NCBI GenBank assembly: GCA_043789035.1
Contig: JAYWIG010000039.1
Span: forward strand, 1 to 64,000
Source of the DNA: JAYWIG01 sp043789035
Lineage (GTDB): Bacteria > Pseudomonadota > Gammaproteobacteria > Burkholderiales > Burkholderiaceae_E
DNA: 64,000 bases
Direction of reading: 5' to 3'
The translations under genes and the position numbers were made by a program. This document shows positions 8,705 through 18,260 of the stretch, in pieces. Under the pieces are notes generated by a model that saw only the letters and a list, made by a program, of their open reading frames with translations, did not search any database and was not told the origin of the DNA. Numbering within the stretch: the first letter of the stretch is position 1; each line of letters starts with the position of its first letter.

Positions 8705-10623
8705 TCGTATGAAACGCCAATCATGAAATACCTAGGAGTTGCGCGATAGCCTGAAGCAAGTTGATATTGCTTATCGAGCAGATTACCGACTTTGCCAAAT
8801 ACTGACCAAGCCCCAAAGCCATAACTCGTTGATAGGTTCAACACGCCGTAACCACCTAAACGTGCACCATCGGTATCGAAACGATTACCTTGAAACTGCC
8901 ATTGCGCTGAAGCTCGCATGCCATTTTTCCGGTTTGTTATCGCTGCAGCATCTTGCCAGCTCATAGCAAATGAACCGTGTACATTGGCTCTGCGCGCCAA
9001 TCGCCCCACGACAGGCTGAAAGGTTGAGAAATCAGTGTAATTGCCTTCAGTATCTTGCACCGTGACATTGCCGCGCAATCGAATACTTCCCAATTGTTGA
9101 CTGGCTTCAATCGTTGCGCCGCTGACTTTGGCCGCGTCATAGTTTTGCGAAACAAACGAAGAATCCAATTCAATTGCCTGCCGGATTTTTTGCGTAAATG
9201 CAGTCAGTTTAAAAGTCTGCTGGGCTTGCCGATATTGGGCGCCTATCTCGTAACCCAAAGACTTCTCAGGCTTCAACAGTGGGTTAGGCCCGAAAGGGTT
9301 GTACAGGTCATCAAAGGTCGGTGCTCTAAAGGCACTGCCGGCACTAGCACGCAGCTGCCATTCCTTATTCAACGTAAAACCATAGGCAACTGTGCCGGTA
9401 TTCGCTTTGGGGCTAAGTGCAGCACCTTCTGAGTGAATGGAATCATTGCGAAGTTGAAGCCGAATGCTGTGCTCATCAATGCGCGTTTCATACCCAGCAA
9501 AAACTGAATTTATACGACGCGCAGTTGCACCGTATACAGAACTTCCAGTACTTACCCCTGGGCCCGTTACGGTCTGCTTTGACGTTTCTGCGCCTGCAAA
9601 TAAAGAGCCTGCCGAAGGTTGCTCGCCAAGCTTAAATTGATTGGTCCAAGCCAAATTTAAAGTATCAGACTTCGGTGCGAAGGGAAAAAACCCTGACGCA
9701 TCAAAATAGTCATAAGCAATGCTTGATTTGCCAACTCGTAGTTCAGTGCCCCATGAGTTATTCAACTGGCCTTTCACAAAACCACTTAAGGAAGCAGTGC
9801 GGTAATCTAATCGTGTATCTGCGGGAAGAGAAAAGCTGCTGTCGTAAAAAGTTCGCCCTTGGGTAACAAAGCCGTTAAAACCAACATTGAATTGCGGCGC
9901 GATTTGATGCGAAACACCGACATTCAGCGCACTTTGGCGATTGCCATCTCTATCGGCTTGGTAACTTGATGAGCTAGGTAAAGTCGACTCATAACCCTTG
10001 GTTTGATCGCGAGCCAGAGATACTAACCATCGGGTTGATTGATCTGCGCCTGATACACCGGCATTTGCTTTCAAAGTCGAATTTGAACCAACCGAAAAGC
10101 TTCCAAAAGGTTTCACTCCTACGGGTGCGCCGTCACCGTTTTGGCGTGTAAATATTTGAATCACTCCTCCTATAGCAGCCGAACCATAAAACGACGAAGA
10201 CGGGCCGCGTGATACTTCAATTCTTTCAATTGCCGCTAGCGGAATAAACTCTAAATTTGCCCCACCTGAAAGCGGGTTCTCTAACCGAACTCCATCAATG
10301 ATGATTAGGGTCTGAGCAGTCTTTGTGCCTCGCAAAAACAAGCCACTGATTTTGCCTTGCCCGCCTTGCTGGGTTACCTCTAAGCCAGCTTCGATCTGCA
10401 GCAAATCGATCAGTGTCGAGGCTGGGCTATTGGCAATCGCCCTTCTATCGATAACAGTGGTGTCCGACAACACGTCAAGCACCGGTTGAATGCCACGTTT
10501 GCTCGTGATGTTGACGGTTTCAATCGTCGAATCATTCTGCTGGGCAGTTGCGGTTGAATTAAACGCGGTTAAATTAAAAATAGCGCACGCCGATAGCGCC
10601 ACTGCAATAGGCAATTTTTTCAA
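8701..10623 (-). CDS. btuB: TonB-dependent vitamin B12 receptor (BtuB-like)
   Basis: Outer-membrane TonB-dependent receptor of about 640 residues. A signal peptide (KKLPIAVALSACAIFNL...) is followed by a TonB box-like stretch (IETVNITSKR), a plug domain (VLSDTTVIDR to about GVIQIFTR) and a 22-strand barrel ending in MIGVSYE with the C-terminal aromatic-x pattern. A longer reading frame opens at 10710, but that ATG lies inside the cobalamin riboswitch. I place the start at the TTG at 10623 (LKKLPIAV...), with GGAG a few bases upstream. This is inference; no in-frame ATG lies between. Expression is expected to be shut off by cobalamin. Confidence 0.87.
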   Translation of the reverse strand: MKKLPIAVALSACAIFNLTAFNSTATAQQNDSTIETVNITSKRGIQPVLDVLSDTTVIDRRAIANSPASTLIDLLQIEAGLEVTQQGGQGKISGLFLRGTKTAQTLIIIDGVRLENPLSGGANLEFIPLAAIERIEVSRGPSSSFYGSAAIGGVIQIFTRQNGDGAPVGVKPFGSFSVGSNSTLKANAGVSGADQSTRWLVSLARDQTKGYESTLPSSSSYQADRDGNRQSALNVGVSHQIAPQFNVGFNGFVTQGRTFYDSSFSLPADTRLDYRTASLSGFVKGQLNNSWGTELRVGKSSIAYDYFDASGFFPFAPKSDTLNLAWTNQFKLGEQPSAGSLFAGAETSKQTVTGPGVSTGSSVYGATARRINSVFAGYETRIDEHSIRLQLRNDSIHSEGAALSPKANTGTVAYGFTLNKEWQLRASAGSAFRAPTFDDLYNPFGPNPLLKPEKSLGYEIGAQYRQAQQTFKLTAFTQKIRQAIELDSSFVSQNYDAAKVSGATIEASQQLGSIRLRGNVTVQDTEGNYTDFSTFQPVVGRLARRANVHGSFAMSWQDAAAITNRKNGMRASAQWQFQGNRFDTDGARLGGYGVLNLSTSYGFGAWSVFGKVGNLLDKQYQLASGYRATPRYFMIGVSYE

Positions 10624-10671
10624 AAGAGAACTCCAAGTAACTTCGCCCACCGCGAAGCGTGAATAGGAAAA

Positions 10672-10852
10672 CCCTTTCGGCCGGTATCCGGGCTCACAAA
10701 CCTCGATCATGTCGCCTTCCCAAACAGAAACTCATTGCGAGCCCGTTCAGTGGCATGTTGACATCACCTTTTACCAAAATAGATAGCGGTTTGCTTACCG
10801 TTGCGGGGGCAGCACTGATAACAGTTTCCCGTTTAACTCTTTGAGCGTATTT
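10672..10852 (-). promoter_or_regulatory. Cobalamin (AdoCbl) riboswitch
   Basis: Read on the minus strand, the leader of btuB holds the class hallmarks in the right order. GGGAAACTG is followed by the B12 box GCCCCCGCAACGGTAAGC (10793-10810). Then come GGTGATG, GCCACTG (10748-10754), GGGAAGGCGACATG (10708-10721) and the paired element GAGCCCGGATACCGGCC (10679-10695). A 6-bp hairpin, CTTCGC-GGTGG-GCGAAG (10641-10657), lies between the aptamer and the ribosome-binding site and probably belongs to the expression platform. It should repress btuB-btuF translation when B12 is plentiful. Confidence 0.9.
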
Positions 10853-10911
10853 TTAGTACGCCGAAAAAGCACCGAAAGCGTCCTAATGATAACTTATGAA
10901 AATGAAGAGTC

Positions 10912-13194
10912 TTACCTGAACGCAGAAATAACGATATCGGAAGTTAAAAGCTCAGGCAGCAATACTGCAGATTTTTGCCCGGCAGTTGGAAGCCAGACTT
11001 GGTACATAGGCACACCGCTACGTTTATAGCGGGCAAGCTCCTTCGTAATCGCTGCATCTCGCTTGGTCCAATCGGCGCGAAGCATAACGATCTTTTGCTC
11101 GGCAAAAAACTTCTTGACCGTATCGCCGTCGAGAACCGCCTTCTTGTTCACTTGGCAGCTCACACACCATGCGGCGGTGAAATCAACAAAAACCGGTTTG
11201 CCTTGCGCCAGCAGCTCATCAACTCGTTGCTGTGACCACACTTCCCATCCACTGTTTTTTGACACAGATGCGGTCGGGGTTGATACTGATTCACCAGCAG
11301 CGTTTGCCACCAAAGTCCCCGCAGATGCAGTTGCGATTAGCGCCACGCAAAGCAAAAACACGGCTTTGCCCGAAGAAGCTTTACTTAGCAAAGCCAAGCG
11401 CTGCCATTGGCCATACACCCAAGCAGCAAAGCCGATTGCAATCATTGAAAGAAGCAATGACAATACAGCGTCGATATCGAGCTGCTGGCCAAATACCCAA
11501 ACAAGCCAAGCCGCTGTTGCAAACATTGGGAAGGCAAGAAAGTGCTTCAAAGTTTGCATCCATGCGCCAGGACGAGGCAACATTTTCGCAGCAGCAGGCA
11601 CCAGTGTCAGGAGCACATATGGCAAAGCCATACCTATGCCTAACGCCGTGAATACTGCAAACTGCACAGCCAAACTTTGCCCCAAGGTAGCGCCTAAGGC
11701 AGCTCCCATAAATGGCGCGGTACAAGGTGTTGCGACCAAAACAGCCAATGCACCAGAGCCAATTTCAGATAATGCCGATTGCTGCCTAACCACCATGTTC
11801 GACCTCGTTAACGAGATTCCAACTTCGAAAACACCCGTCAGATTCAAACCAATCAACGCAAAGAGCCAAGCCATTGCGACAACGAACCAAGGTGATTGCA
11901 GCTGAAACCCCCAACCAACGGATTGTCCAGCACTTTGAAACAAAACCATCAGCAACGCCAAGCCCCAAAACGAGGCGATAACTCCAAGAGCAAATAAAAG
12001 TGCGGCGCTTAATCTAGTTTTTGAGGTTGCACCGCTGTGACTTGCAAAACCGAGAATTTTTAGGCCCAGCACCGGAAACACGCAGGGCATTAAATTTAAG
12101 ATGAGTCCACCGACAAAAGCAAAAACCAAGGTCAGGATTAACGGCTGATCGACCACTACCGGGGTTACGCTATTGTTGGTTCCACTTAGTTTCGCGGCAG
12201 ATTCATTCCTTGGGCCGAGATATTGGCTAACTAATATAGCACCCTGCGAATTAATCCACTTGCTCGTCCTCTTCGCCGAAACTTCCAGACCTTTCCCGTT
12301 AACGATGAGTAACCCCTCAAGCGAATCAGGTAACTTTACCGAGTCAGACCACTTGGCTTCTATATTCAAAGTCGGCGAAGCGCTAACACTTGAATCCAAG
12401 TACACTTTCATCACACCAGCGGGTTGCAACATCTCTGGTTGATAGGGGAAAAAATCGATCTCCTGATCAGGTTTTGCTTCGACTACCAAGCCGGTGCCAT
12501 TCAATGGGAGTCTAATTTTTGCGGCATTAGTGTCCGCAGAAAAACTTGCTTTTAAAGCCTCCCGGGCTTGATCGGCATTTTGAACTGCCGTTTGATGAGC
12601 GCGATCGAAAAGCGCCTTGTGCACTGTCTGCTTGCCACCTTCAGCGCCACCTATTGCGAGCGCGAGATCAGCTTCACCGGGAATGCAGACATCCTTGCAC
12701 ATCAGCCACTGCACTTTGGCTGTAATGGTTGTTATCGTTGTAAAGTTCGCTGCGTTGTCAGGAACAGAAAGCTTTACAGGTAACAGCAAAGTTCCTTCGT
12801 AACCAAAGTTCACTAACGGGCCGATGGGAATGCGCTTGGGCACCGGCCACTCGATAGCGCCGGCTTTCCATTGCTCTGGAAGCTTCCACTGAATTTCGGT
12901 TGGAAGGCCACTATCACCTGGATTGCGCCAATATGTGTGCCAATGAGGATCGTGTTTTAGTAGAAGCCCGATCTTTAATGGTTCGCCTGACGGCGGCTTG
13001 CCGTCGTAATTACTTACCAGCTGAACCTCGACCGCATCGACCTTTACTGGGGCTGTACTAGTTTGTTTCGAAGCGCCGTTACCTCTCTGAACGCCCGGCA
13101 TTTCAATCGCAGCATTCGAACTATCAGCGCCGAAAATTACAAAAACCAAGTAAAGCGGCAAAAAATTGCAGAAAAAACGTGAAAATCTATTCAT
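10912..13194 (-). CDS. dsbD: Thiol:disulfide interchange protein DsbD/ScsB family
   Basis: 760-residue membrane protein that passes electrons from cytoplasmic thioredoxin to periplasmic disulfide proteins. After a signal peptide comes a large periplasmic N-terminal domain of the ScsB/DUF255-like type, including a CKDVCIPGE motif near residue 183. Eight hydrophobic segments contain the transmembrane redox cysteines (LMPCVFPVLGLKILG and VATPCTAPFMGAALG). A C-terminal thioredoxin domain has the WCVSC site. The N-terminal domain is larger than in E. coli DsbD, so ScsB or DsbD2 would also be a fair name. It is divergent from the zapB-like gene and separated from btuB by the riboswitch. Confidence 0.9.
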   Translation of the reverse strand: MNRFSRFFCNFLPLYLVFVIFGADSSNAAIEMPGVQRGNGASKQTSTAPVKVDAVEVQLVSNYDGKPPSGEPLKIGLLLKHDPHWHTYWRNPGDSGLPTEIQWKLPEQWKAGAIEWPVPKRIPIGPLVNFGYEGTLLLPVKLSVPDNAANFTTITTITAKVQWLMCKDVCIPGEADLALAIGGAEGGKQTVHKALFDRAHQTAVQNADQAREALKASFSADTNAAKIRLPLNGTGLVVEAKPDQEIDFFPYQPEMLQPAGVMKVYLDSSVSASPTLNIEAKWSDSVKLPDSLEGLLIVNGKGLEVSAKRTSKWINSQGAILVSQYLGPRNESAAKLSGTNNSVTPVVVDQPLILTLVFAFVGGLILNLMPCVFPVLGLKILGFASHSGATSKTRLSAALLFALGVIASFWGLALLMVLFQSAGQSVGWGFQLQSPWFVVAMAWLFALIGLNLTGVFEVGISLTRSNMVVRQQSALSEIGSGALAVLVATPCTAPFMGAALGATLGQSLAVQFAVFTALGIGMALPYVLLTLVPAAAKMLPRPGAWMQTLKHFLAFPMFATAAWLVWVFGQQLDIDAVLSLLLSMIAIGFAAWVYGQWQRLALLSKASSGKAVFLLCVALIATASAGTLVANAAGESVSTPTASVSKNSGWEVWSQQRVDELLAQGKPVFVDFTAAWCVSCQVNKKAVLDGDTVKKFFAEQKIVMLRADWTKRDAAITKELARYKRSGVPMYQVWLPTAGQKSAVLLPELLTSDIVISAFR

Positions 13195-13257
13195 AGAGTG
13201 CTGATGTTAATCAATTACAAGGGTAAATGGGCAGTTAAGCGACTTGACCAACCGTGT

Positions 13258-13485
13258 ATGAGTACCTACCATCATGAAATGGATCAAGAAATTCAAGGAC
13301 TTGGCGAACAAATTGAACGTTTGTTGGCAATAACGCGCAAGCTAGGCGACGAGAACTCGCAGCTTAAAGCGCAGCTCAACTCTGCCCTATCAACCAACGA
13401 TGGCATGAAGCAACGAATGGCAGATGCGAGGGCTAGGGTCGAATCCGCACTGTCTCGCTTGCCATTAGTATCGGATGAGGCATAA
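13258..13485 (+). CDS. ZapB-like coiled-coil protein upstream of zapA
   Basis: Short, strongly helical protein. Heptads of hydrophobic residues run through IERLLAITRKLGDENSQLKAQLNSAL, predicting a coiled coil over most of its length. The same kind of small gene is commonly found just before zapA in betaproteobacteria and is thought to help cell division. Starts at 13258 (75 residues) or 13279 (MDQEI..., 68 residues) are both possible. The second matches relatives better, but neither has a clear ribosome-binding site. An in-frame extension to 13198 would almost touch the divergent dsbD start and is less likely. Confidence 0.72.
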   Translation: MSTYHHEMDQEIQGLGEQIERLLAITRKLGDENSQLKAQLNSALSTNDGMKQRMADARARVESALSRLPLVSDEA

Positions 13486-13497
13486 GGGGCGAACGTG

Positions 13498-13800
13498 ATG
13501 GAACAACTAGGCGTAAAAATCCTTGATCGCGAATACAAGCTCGCAGTAAAACCAGAAGAAAAAGATCGTTTGTTAGACGCTGTGAGTATCGTCGACGACA
13601 AAATGCGCTCCTTACGTGACGCAGGCAAGATTGTCGGGTTAGAAAGAATTGCAGTAATGGCCGCTTTGCAGTTAGCGCACGAGCTGCTTGGTTCGCAAGC
13701 CCCAGGTGCTGCCAATACTTCCGGCGATTTGCAACGAAAAATTCGTCGCATGACAGCCGATATAGAAGCGGAGATCAAACGGCAGGAACGTTTGTTCTAA
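13498..13800 (+). CDS. zapA: Cell division protein ZapA
   Basis: 100-residue FtsZ-ring-associated protein. It opens with a short beta region (LGVKILDREYKLAVKPEEKDRLLDAV) and then a long helix for dimer/tetramer coiled-coil formation, the full ZapA layout. The ATG at 13498 follows GGGGCGAACGTG; a GTG directly before it is an alternative. It sits 12 bases after the coiled-coil gene and about 40 bases before the 6S RNA, a conserved order in proteobacteria. Confidence 0.92.
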   Translation: MEQLGVKILDREYKLAVKPEEKDRLLDAVSIVDDKMRSLRDAGKIVGLERIAVMAALQLAHELLGSQAPGAANTSGDLQRKIRRMTADIEAEIKRQERLF

Positions 13801-13838
13801 GCAACGAGTTTTTACGCAAATGCAGGAGTAAAATAGAA

Positions 13839-14024
13839 TCTGCCCTGCGGTGTACGAGTAGAGCCAATCATTCCTTGAACCAATGCTTATAGCAAACAGG
13901 CTGTGGTGATTAGCGTGTTTTACTGTTGTGATTGTCCCTCGCGGACGAACCTGATGTAGAGCCCACTGCGGCCGACCTGAACCCCGGTTCAGGATGCTGG
14001 CTAGACGGCACAGGCGGGGCACCC
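13839..14024 (+). ncRNA. ssrS: 6S RNA
   Basis: The segment directly after zapA matches the 6S RNA pattern. The closing stem is formed by TGCCCTGC (13841-13848) and GCGGGGCA (14014-14021), extended by TGT/ACA. The conserved internal pieces CCTTGAACC, GTGATTGTCCCTCGCGGACGA and CGGTTCAGGAT are present, giving the long hairpin with the central bubble that mimics an open promoter and binds sigma-70 RNA polymerase. A TAAAAT box at 13829-13834 suits a start near 13840. A run of eight T at 14025-14032 is a natural terminator. Confidence 0.9.
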
Positions 14025-14066
14025 TTTTTTTTAGGCTTATTGGCTCAATACCTTTCGAAAGTCGAT

Positions 14067-14891
14067 GTGGATCTAAGTATCGTGGCGCTTATGCTCTTGC
14101 TAGGCGCGGTCACCGGCGTTTTGGCGGGTCTATTGGGTATTGGCGGTGGAATGATCATGGTGCCGTTTATGTCGGCCCTGATCATTCACGAAGGCTTACC
14201 TGCAAACAATGCCACGAAGGTAGCCATCGCAACATCTCTCGCAACCATACTATTTACTTCCCTTTCCAGCGTTTGGGCGCATCACAAGCGTGGTGCGGTT
14301 CAGTGGGGAGTCGTAAAAGCGCTTGCCCCAGGCATTGTTATAGGTGGCTTAATTGCAGCGCAATTCGCAGCGCTTGCAAAAGATAGCTGGATGTCCATTT
14401 TCTTTGCGATATTTGTTGGCTATATGGCTATACAAATGCTGAGAACAAGAAAGCCATCTGCTGCGGCATTAGCCGAAACTCAATCATTACCTTCATTTTC
14501 TACGCTCACCGGAGTGGGCGCACTGATTGGTGGCCTTTCTTCGCTAGTCGGCGCGGGAGGCGGATTTATGACCGTACCATTTCTCGTAAGCAAAGGCGTC
14601 AAAATGCCGCATGCAGTGGCTACCAGCGCTGCTTGCGGCTTTCCCATAGCGCTTGCAGGGACCATTGGCTATGTTATCTCTGGTTGGCATTTAAACATCT
14701 CACCAAGTGCTATCGGCTTCATTTATCTACCTGCTCTACTTATAGTTTCGCTGGCTAGCATGGCAACCGCACCTTTGGGTGCGAAGATGGCATCTACTTT
14801 GCCAGTGGCAACTTTGAAAAAAGCCTTCGGCACAATGCTTCTGGGTGTTGCTATCTACATGCTATGGAAAGGCATTTCGGCTAGCCATTAA
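14067..14891 (+). CDS. TauE/SafE family sulfite/sulfonate exporter
   Basis: Polytopic membrane protein with about eight helices in two similar halves. GVLAGLLGIGGGMIMVPF in the first half and GGLSSLVGAGGGFMTVPFL in the second are the TauE/SafE signature. Such proteins move sulfite, sulfonates or other small anions; the substrate is unknown here. The frame stays open back to 13932, but that part overlaps the 6S RNA. I therefore place the start at the GTG at 14067 (MDLSIVALMLLLGAV), with TTG at 14040 or ATG at 14091 as alternatives. A strong terminator follows directly. Confidence 0.85.
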   Translation: MDLSIVALMLLLGAVTGVLAGLLGIGGGMIMVPFMSALIIHEGLPANNATKVAIATSLATILFTSLSSVWAHHKRGAVQWGVVKALAPGIVIGGLIAAQFAALAKDSWMSIFFAIFVGYMAIQMLRTRKPSAAALAETQSLPSFSTLTGVGALIGGLSSLVGAGGGFMTVPFLVSKGVKMPHAVATSAACGFPIALAGTIGYVISGWHLNISPSAIGFIYLPALLIVSLASMATAPLGAKMASTLPVATLKKAFGTMLLGVAIYMLWKGISASH

Positions 14892-14915
14892 AAAAGGACT
14901 GCGAACAGTCCTTTT
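14892..14915. terminator. Bidirectional Rho-independent terminator
   Basis: A perfect 10-bp stem, AAAAGGACTG (14892-14901) and CAGTCCTTTT (14906-14915), has a CGAA loop, with A and T runs on either side. It lies between the convergent tauE and Bug-receptor genes and can serve both. Confidence 0.9.
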
Positions 14916-14939
14916 AACTATATTGGAATTCTCTATCGC

Positions 14940-15983
14940 TTAATCGAGCTTAGCGCCAGAATCTTTTACCACTTTAGCCCAACGCTTAACTTCGCCATCA
15001 ATAAGTTTTGCAAACGGCTCCGGACCTTCGCCACCCATTTCAGCACCTAATGCAGCCCAGGCGTCTTTTATTTCTTTGGTCTGCATCGCTTTTTGAATCT
15101 CAGTAACGAGCTTAGTAGCAATGTCTTTCGGAATACCAACCGGTGCCCATAAGCCATACCAAGTCCGAGCCTCGAACCCCTTAACACCAGCTTCTTGCAT
15201 CGTCGGGAGGTTCGGCAAAGCTGGTGAGCGCTGAGCGGAAGTTACTGCCAAGGCAACAATTTTGCCCGATTTAATGTGCGGCATGGACCCTGCCAAACCA
15301 TCGAACATAAAGTCGACTTGGCCCGCCATTAGATCGGCAAGCGCCGGGCCTGCACCGCGATACGGCACATGGACTGCAAATGATCTAGTCATGGTTTTAT
15401 ACATCTCGGCAACCAAATGCTGTGACGTTCCATTGCCGACGGAGGCATAGTTGTATTTGCCAGGGTTCGTCTTTATGGCACGCATGAACTCGCCGATATC
15501 CTTCATTGGCATGCGATCAGGATTCACCACTACGACGTTTGGCACATACGACACGGCAGTTAGCGGCATCATGTCCTTTTGCAAGTTATATGGCAAACGA
15601 GGGTACATGCTCACGGCGATCGTGTGATGCACTGCACCCATAATGATTGTGTAGCCATCTGCTGCAGATTTCGCTGCCTGATCCATTCCCAAAGTGCCAC
15701 CAGCACCGCCCTTATTATCGATAACGATGGTTTGGCCCATTTGTTGGGTTAGTACTTTGGCTAAAGGACGTGCGAAAGCATCGGTACCACCTCCTGGTGG
15801 AAATGGAACGATCATCCGAATTGGCTTATTCGGGTAATTCGAAGCTTGAGCAGCAACTTGCGTGCTCAAACCTGCTGCGCTTAAAGCACCAAGGGATGTT
15901 GCTGCGTTCACTAAAGAACGTCGACGCGCTTGTTTGGGGGTTAGCCCTTGACTTGATTCTGAGGTTTTTTTACTTATGGCCAT
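14940..15983 (-). CDS. Bug-family tripartite tricarboxylate transporter receptor
   Basis: 347-residue periplasmic solute-binding protein. RRRSLVNAATSLGALSAAGL, ending in VAAQA, is a twin-arginine-like signal peptide. YPNKPIRMIVPFPPGGGTDAFARPLAKVL is the standard start of the mature Bug domain, and the VIDNKGGAGGTLGMDQAAKS segment forms the carboxylate pocket. Bug proteins bind small carboxylates or other metabolites, and Burkholderiales carry many orphan copies. No TctAB membrane genes are nearby. The gene is just downstream of malonyl-CoA decarboxylase on the same strand (36 bases), so malonate or a related dicarboxylate is a possible ligand (inference). Confidence 0.9.
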   Translation of the reverse strand: MAISKKTSESSQGLTPKQARRRSLVNAATSLGALSAAGLSTQVAAQASNYPNKPIRMIVPFPPGGGTDAFARPLAKVLTQQMGQTIVIDNKGGAGGTLGMDQAAKSAADGYTIIMGAVHHTIAVSMYPRLPYNLQKDMMPLTAVSYVPNVVVVNPDRMPMKDIGEFMRAIKTNPGKYNYASVGNGTSQHLVAEMYKTMTRSFAVHVPYRGAGPALADLMAGQVDFMFDGLAGSMPHIKSGKIVALAVTSAQRSPALPNLPTMQEAGVKGFEARTWYGLWAPVGIPKDIATKLVTEIQKAMQTKEIKDAWAALGAEMGGEGPEPFAKLIDGEVKRWAKVVKDSGAKLD

Positions 15984-16019
15984 AGTGTCTCCTTACAACT
16001 TAAAAAATTATTTTGATGT

Positions 16020-17354
16020 CTAAACGCTGTTCGATAAAGCCTTTGAAACAGGCACTTCACCAGCAATAAACGATTCGTGATTACTTTCAATTTCATCTAG
16101 ATCATAAAGATAATTGACCATAGCACCACATGACTGTTTTAAACCTTTTTTGGACAGATCGGCGGTCACATTGACCCGCTCAAGCCTTGCTCCGTTGTTT
16201 AAATGGAATCTCGCGACTGGGTCACTAGCGACGCTATTTGAAGATTTGGTATGCATCAAGTAGTAAGCGGCCAACCTTTGTAACATTTTTTGATCTTGCT
16301 CATTAGCTTCCAATTTGCTCAAATCGCCACCACTTTTTTGCCTTAATGCAACGATACCCAAGTTGAGCTGTTTAAGGCTCAATGGTTTTACAAGTTCACT
16401 TTGCAAAGGCTCAGTTTTTAGTAACCAATGGGCGAAAGTAGGAATAGGCGATAACGTGCAGAAAGTAGAAAGCTTAGGAAACTCTTTTTTCAATTCCTCG
16501 GCAACTCGCTTGATCAAAAAATTCCCTAAATTGACCCCTTTTAAACCAAGCTGGCAATTCGATATGGAATAAAAAGTTGCGATTTTATACTGGTTTTCAT
16601 TCGCTTCAGGACTCAAGTTCCTATCGAGCAGAGGCCCAATTGCGGATGGCATGCTTTTTACCAGTGCAACCTCAACAAAAATTAACGGCTCATTGGGCCA
16701 AACTGGGTGAAAAAACACGAACAGGCGTCTATCTGGTTGCAACCTTCGACGCAAATCATTCCAGCCATCAATCTCGTGCACGGCTTCGTGATGAATGATT
16801 TTTTCGAGCAACATCGCCGGCGAGTTCCAATCGACTTTTGCCAACGTCAAAAAGCCAGGGTTGAACCACGAGCCCAGCAAATGCTCTAAATCAGAATCAA
16901 CGGCAATCAGTCGATTTTGCTGCCTGATCGTTCGCATTTGCTCGAGCAATTCTGCGCGTAACTTGACGATTGCACCAGTTGCACCTGGCGCACGATTCAA
17001 ACGCCTTAGTAACTCTTGGCGCGGAGGTTCTGCTGCTCTTGAAAGTTTAATCAAATTCTCAGGCGAACGATTGACCGCGTAGGCTTCAGCTAGCTGCAAT
17101 ACTTCACCCGGATCAGGGTCAAAATTATTCGCTAGCACCTCGAAGAACCGCTGCCTGCCCTCGACTGACAAATGCGAATAGTGCTCTAAGGCACGGGTTG
17201 CTATGGCCACACTGTTGGCTTCACCGCGCTCTGACAAAAGCTGCTTGCAATCATCAATCAATCGCGTGAGCTCAACTCTCTCGCGAGCGTTACGCCTAAC
17301 CTGTTTTATCTTCTCGAACAAAGATACGCCCCTAACGCAATCATCGGTAGGCAA
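16020..17354 (-). CDS. Malonyl-CoA decarboxylase
   Basis: 444-residue enzyme converting malonyl-CoA to acetyl-CoA and CO2. The N-terminal part is the helical MCD domain. The C-terminal part has the acetyltransferase-like fold with [26 protein letters not shown] and [14 protein letters not shown], the motifs around the catalytic serine and histidine of the family. The longest frame overlaps the 3' end of lgt by 49 bases. A TTG at 17321 would shorten that overlap, so the start is uncertain. It may form a unit with the Bug receptor downstream for malonate use. Confidence 0.9.
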   Translation of the reverse strand: MPTDDCVRGVSLFEKIKQVRRNARERVELTRLIDDCKQLLSERGEANSVAIATRALEHYSHLSVEGRQRFFEVLANNFDPDPGEVLQLAEAYAVNRSPENLIKLSRAAEPPRQELLRRLNRAPGATGAIVKLRAELLEQMRTIRQQNRLIAVDSDLEHLLGSWFNPGFLTLAKVDWNSPAMLLEKIIHHEAVHEIDGWNDLRRRLQPDRRLFVFFHPVWPNEPLIFVEVALVKSMPSAIGPLLDRNLSPEANENQYKIATFYSISNCQLGLKGVNLGNFLIKRVAEELKKEFPKLSTFCTLSPIPTFAHWLLKTEPLQSELVKPLSLKQLNLGIVALRQKSGGDLSKLEANEQDQKMLQRLAAYYLMHTKSSNSVASDPVARFHLNNGARLERVNVTADLSKKGLKQSCGAMVNYLYDLDEIESNHESFIAGEVPVSKALSNSV

Positions 17355-18085
17355 AGTAACTGCCCCATCGAAAAGCCCATGGCGAGCAAACCTAAGTGTT
17401 TATCCGGCTCACGAGCGTACTCAACCACAAATCGACAAATGCCATAGCCAATCAAAAACATGCCTGCAACATGCCCTGCTGGGCGAGGTTTTTTCGAGTA
17501 CCACCACAAGAACAAGAAGAGCAAAACGCCCTCTCCAGCGAACTGATATAGCTGCGAAGGATGGCGAACAATGTTGTCATTGGCCTGCGGAAAAATCATG
17601 CCCCAAGGCACAGTCGTTTCCCGCCCCCAAAGCTCTCCGTTGATAAAGTTGCCCATTCGTCCAGCAGCTAGGCCGGCAGGAATGAGCGGAGCAACGAAAT
17701 CCATCACCCGTAAGTAGTTCAGCTTGCCGCGCCGACAAAAAAGTAATAGCGCTAAACTCACTCCAATTAATCCACCATGGAACGACATGCCACCTTCCCA
17801 GATCGCAAACGCTTTCCAAGGGGCACTGACATAGTCCATGGGCTTGTAAAACAGCACGTAGCCCAAGCGCCCTCCGAGCACAACGCCAATCGCACCCCAA
17901 AACAAAAGATCTTCCAAGGCTTTCGCGTCAAGGCCAGAAGCGCTGGAGAACTGCGCCTGCTTAAGCCGTTGACGCCCTAAGAAATAAAAAAGCGCAAAGG
18001 CAGTTAAGTACATTAACCCGTACCAGCGTACAGCGAGCGGGCCAATTGAAATGGCTATGGGGTCGAATTGAGGATGGACAAGCAT
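17306..18085 (-). CDS. lgt: Prolipoprotein diacylglyceryl transferase
   Basis: 259-residue inner-membrane enzyme that transfers diacylglycerol from phosphatidylglycerol to the lipobox cysteine of prolipoproteins. There are seven hydrophobic segments. The signature [16 protein letters not shown] is present, as are the essential histidine in the MSFHGGLIG segment and the C-terminal [16 protein letters not shown]. Length and N-terminus ([26 protein letters not shown]) are typical. Its substrates here include the lipoproteins at 18358 and 55505. Confidence 0.96.
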   Translation of the reverse strand: MLVHPQFDPIAISIGPLAVRWYGLMYLTAFALFYFLGRQRLKQAQFSSASGLDAKALEDLLFWGAIGVVLGGRLGYVLFYKPMDYVSAPWKAFAIWEGGMSFHGGLIGVSLALLLFCRRGKLNYLRVMDFVAPLIPAGLAAGRMGNFINGELWGRETTVPWGMIFPQANDNIVRHPSQLYQFAGEGVLLFLFLWWYSKKPRPAGHVAGMFLIGYGICRFVVEYAREPDKHLGLLAMGFSMGQLLCLPMIALGAYLCSRR

Positions 18086-18260
18086 GTATGCGTCAATGAA
18101 CTAGGGAAAGACTCAAATTCTATCGGGCTGGATGGCGAAATAGAGCAGTGTTGTTTTTATGGGGACTCGGATAAAAAAATCTAACGGCAAACACACCCCC
18201 AAAACCTATTTTGTTTGGATTGTTCGAACTTCAATTATTGGCATCAAGAAGGAAGCAGTG

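Noticed and set aside
10624..10710. N-terminal extension of BtuB starting at the ATG at 10710.
   Set aside because: It is encoded by the 3' part of the cobalamin riboswitch and would put 29 non-signal residues before the signal peptide.
11063..11905. 280-codon plus-strand frame opposite dsbD.
   Set aside because: Antisense to the membrane and thioredoxin domains of DsbD, with low-complexity Ala/Thr/Lys-rich content and no recognisable product.
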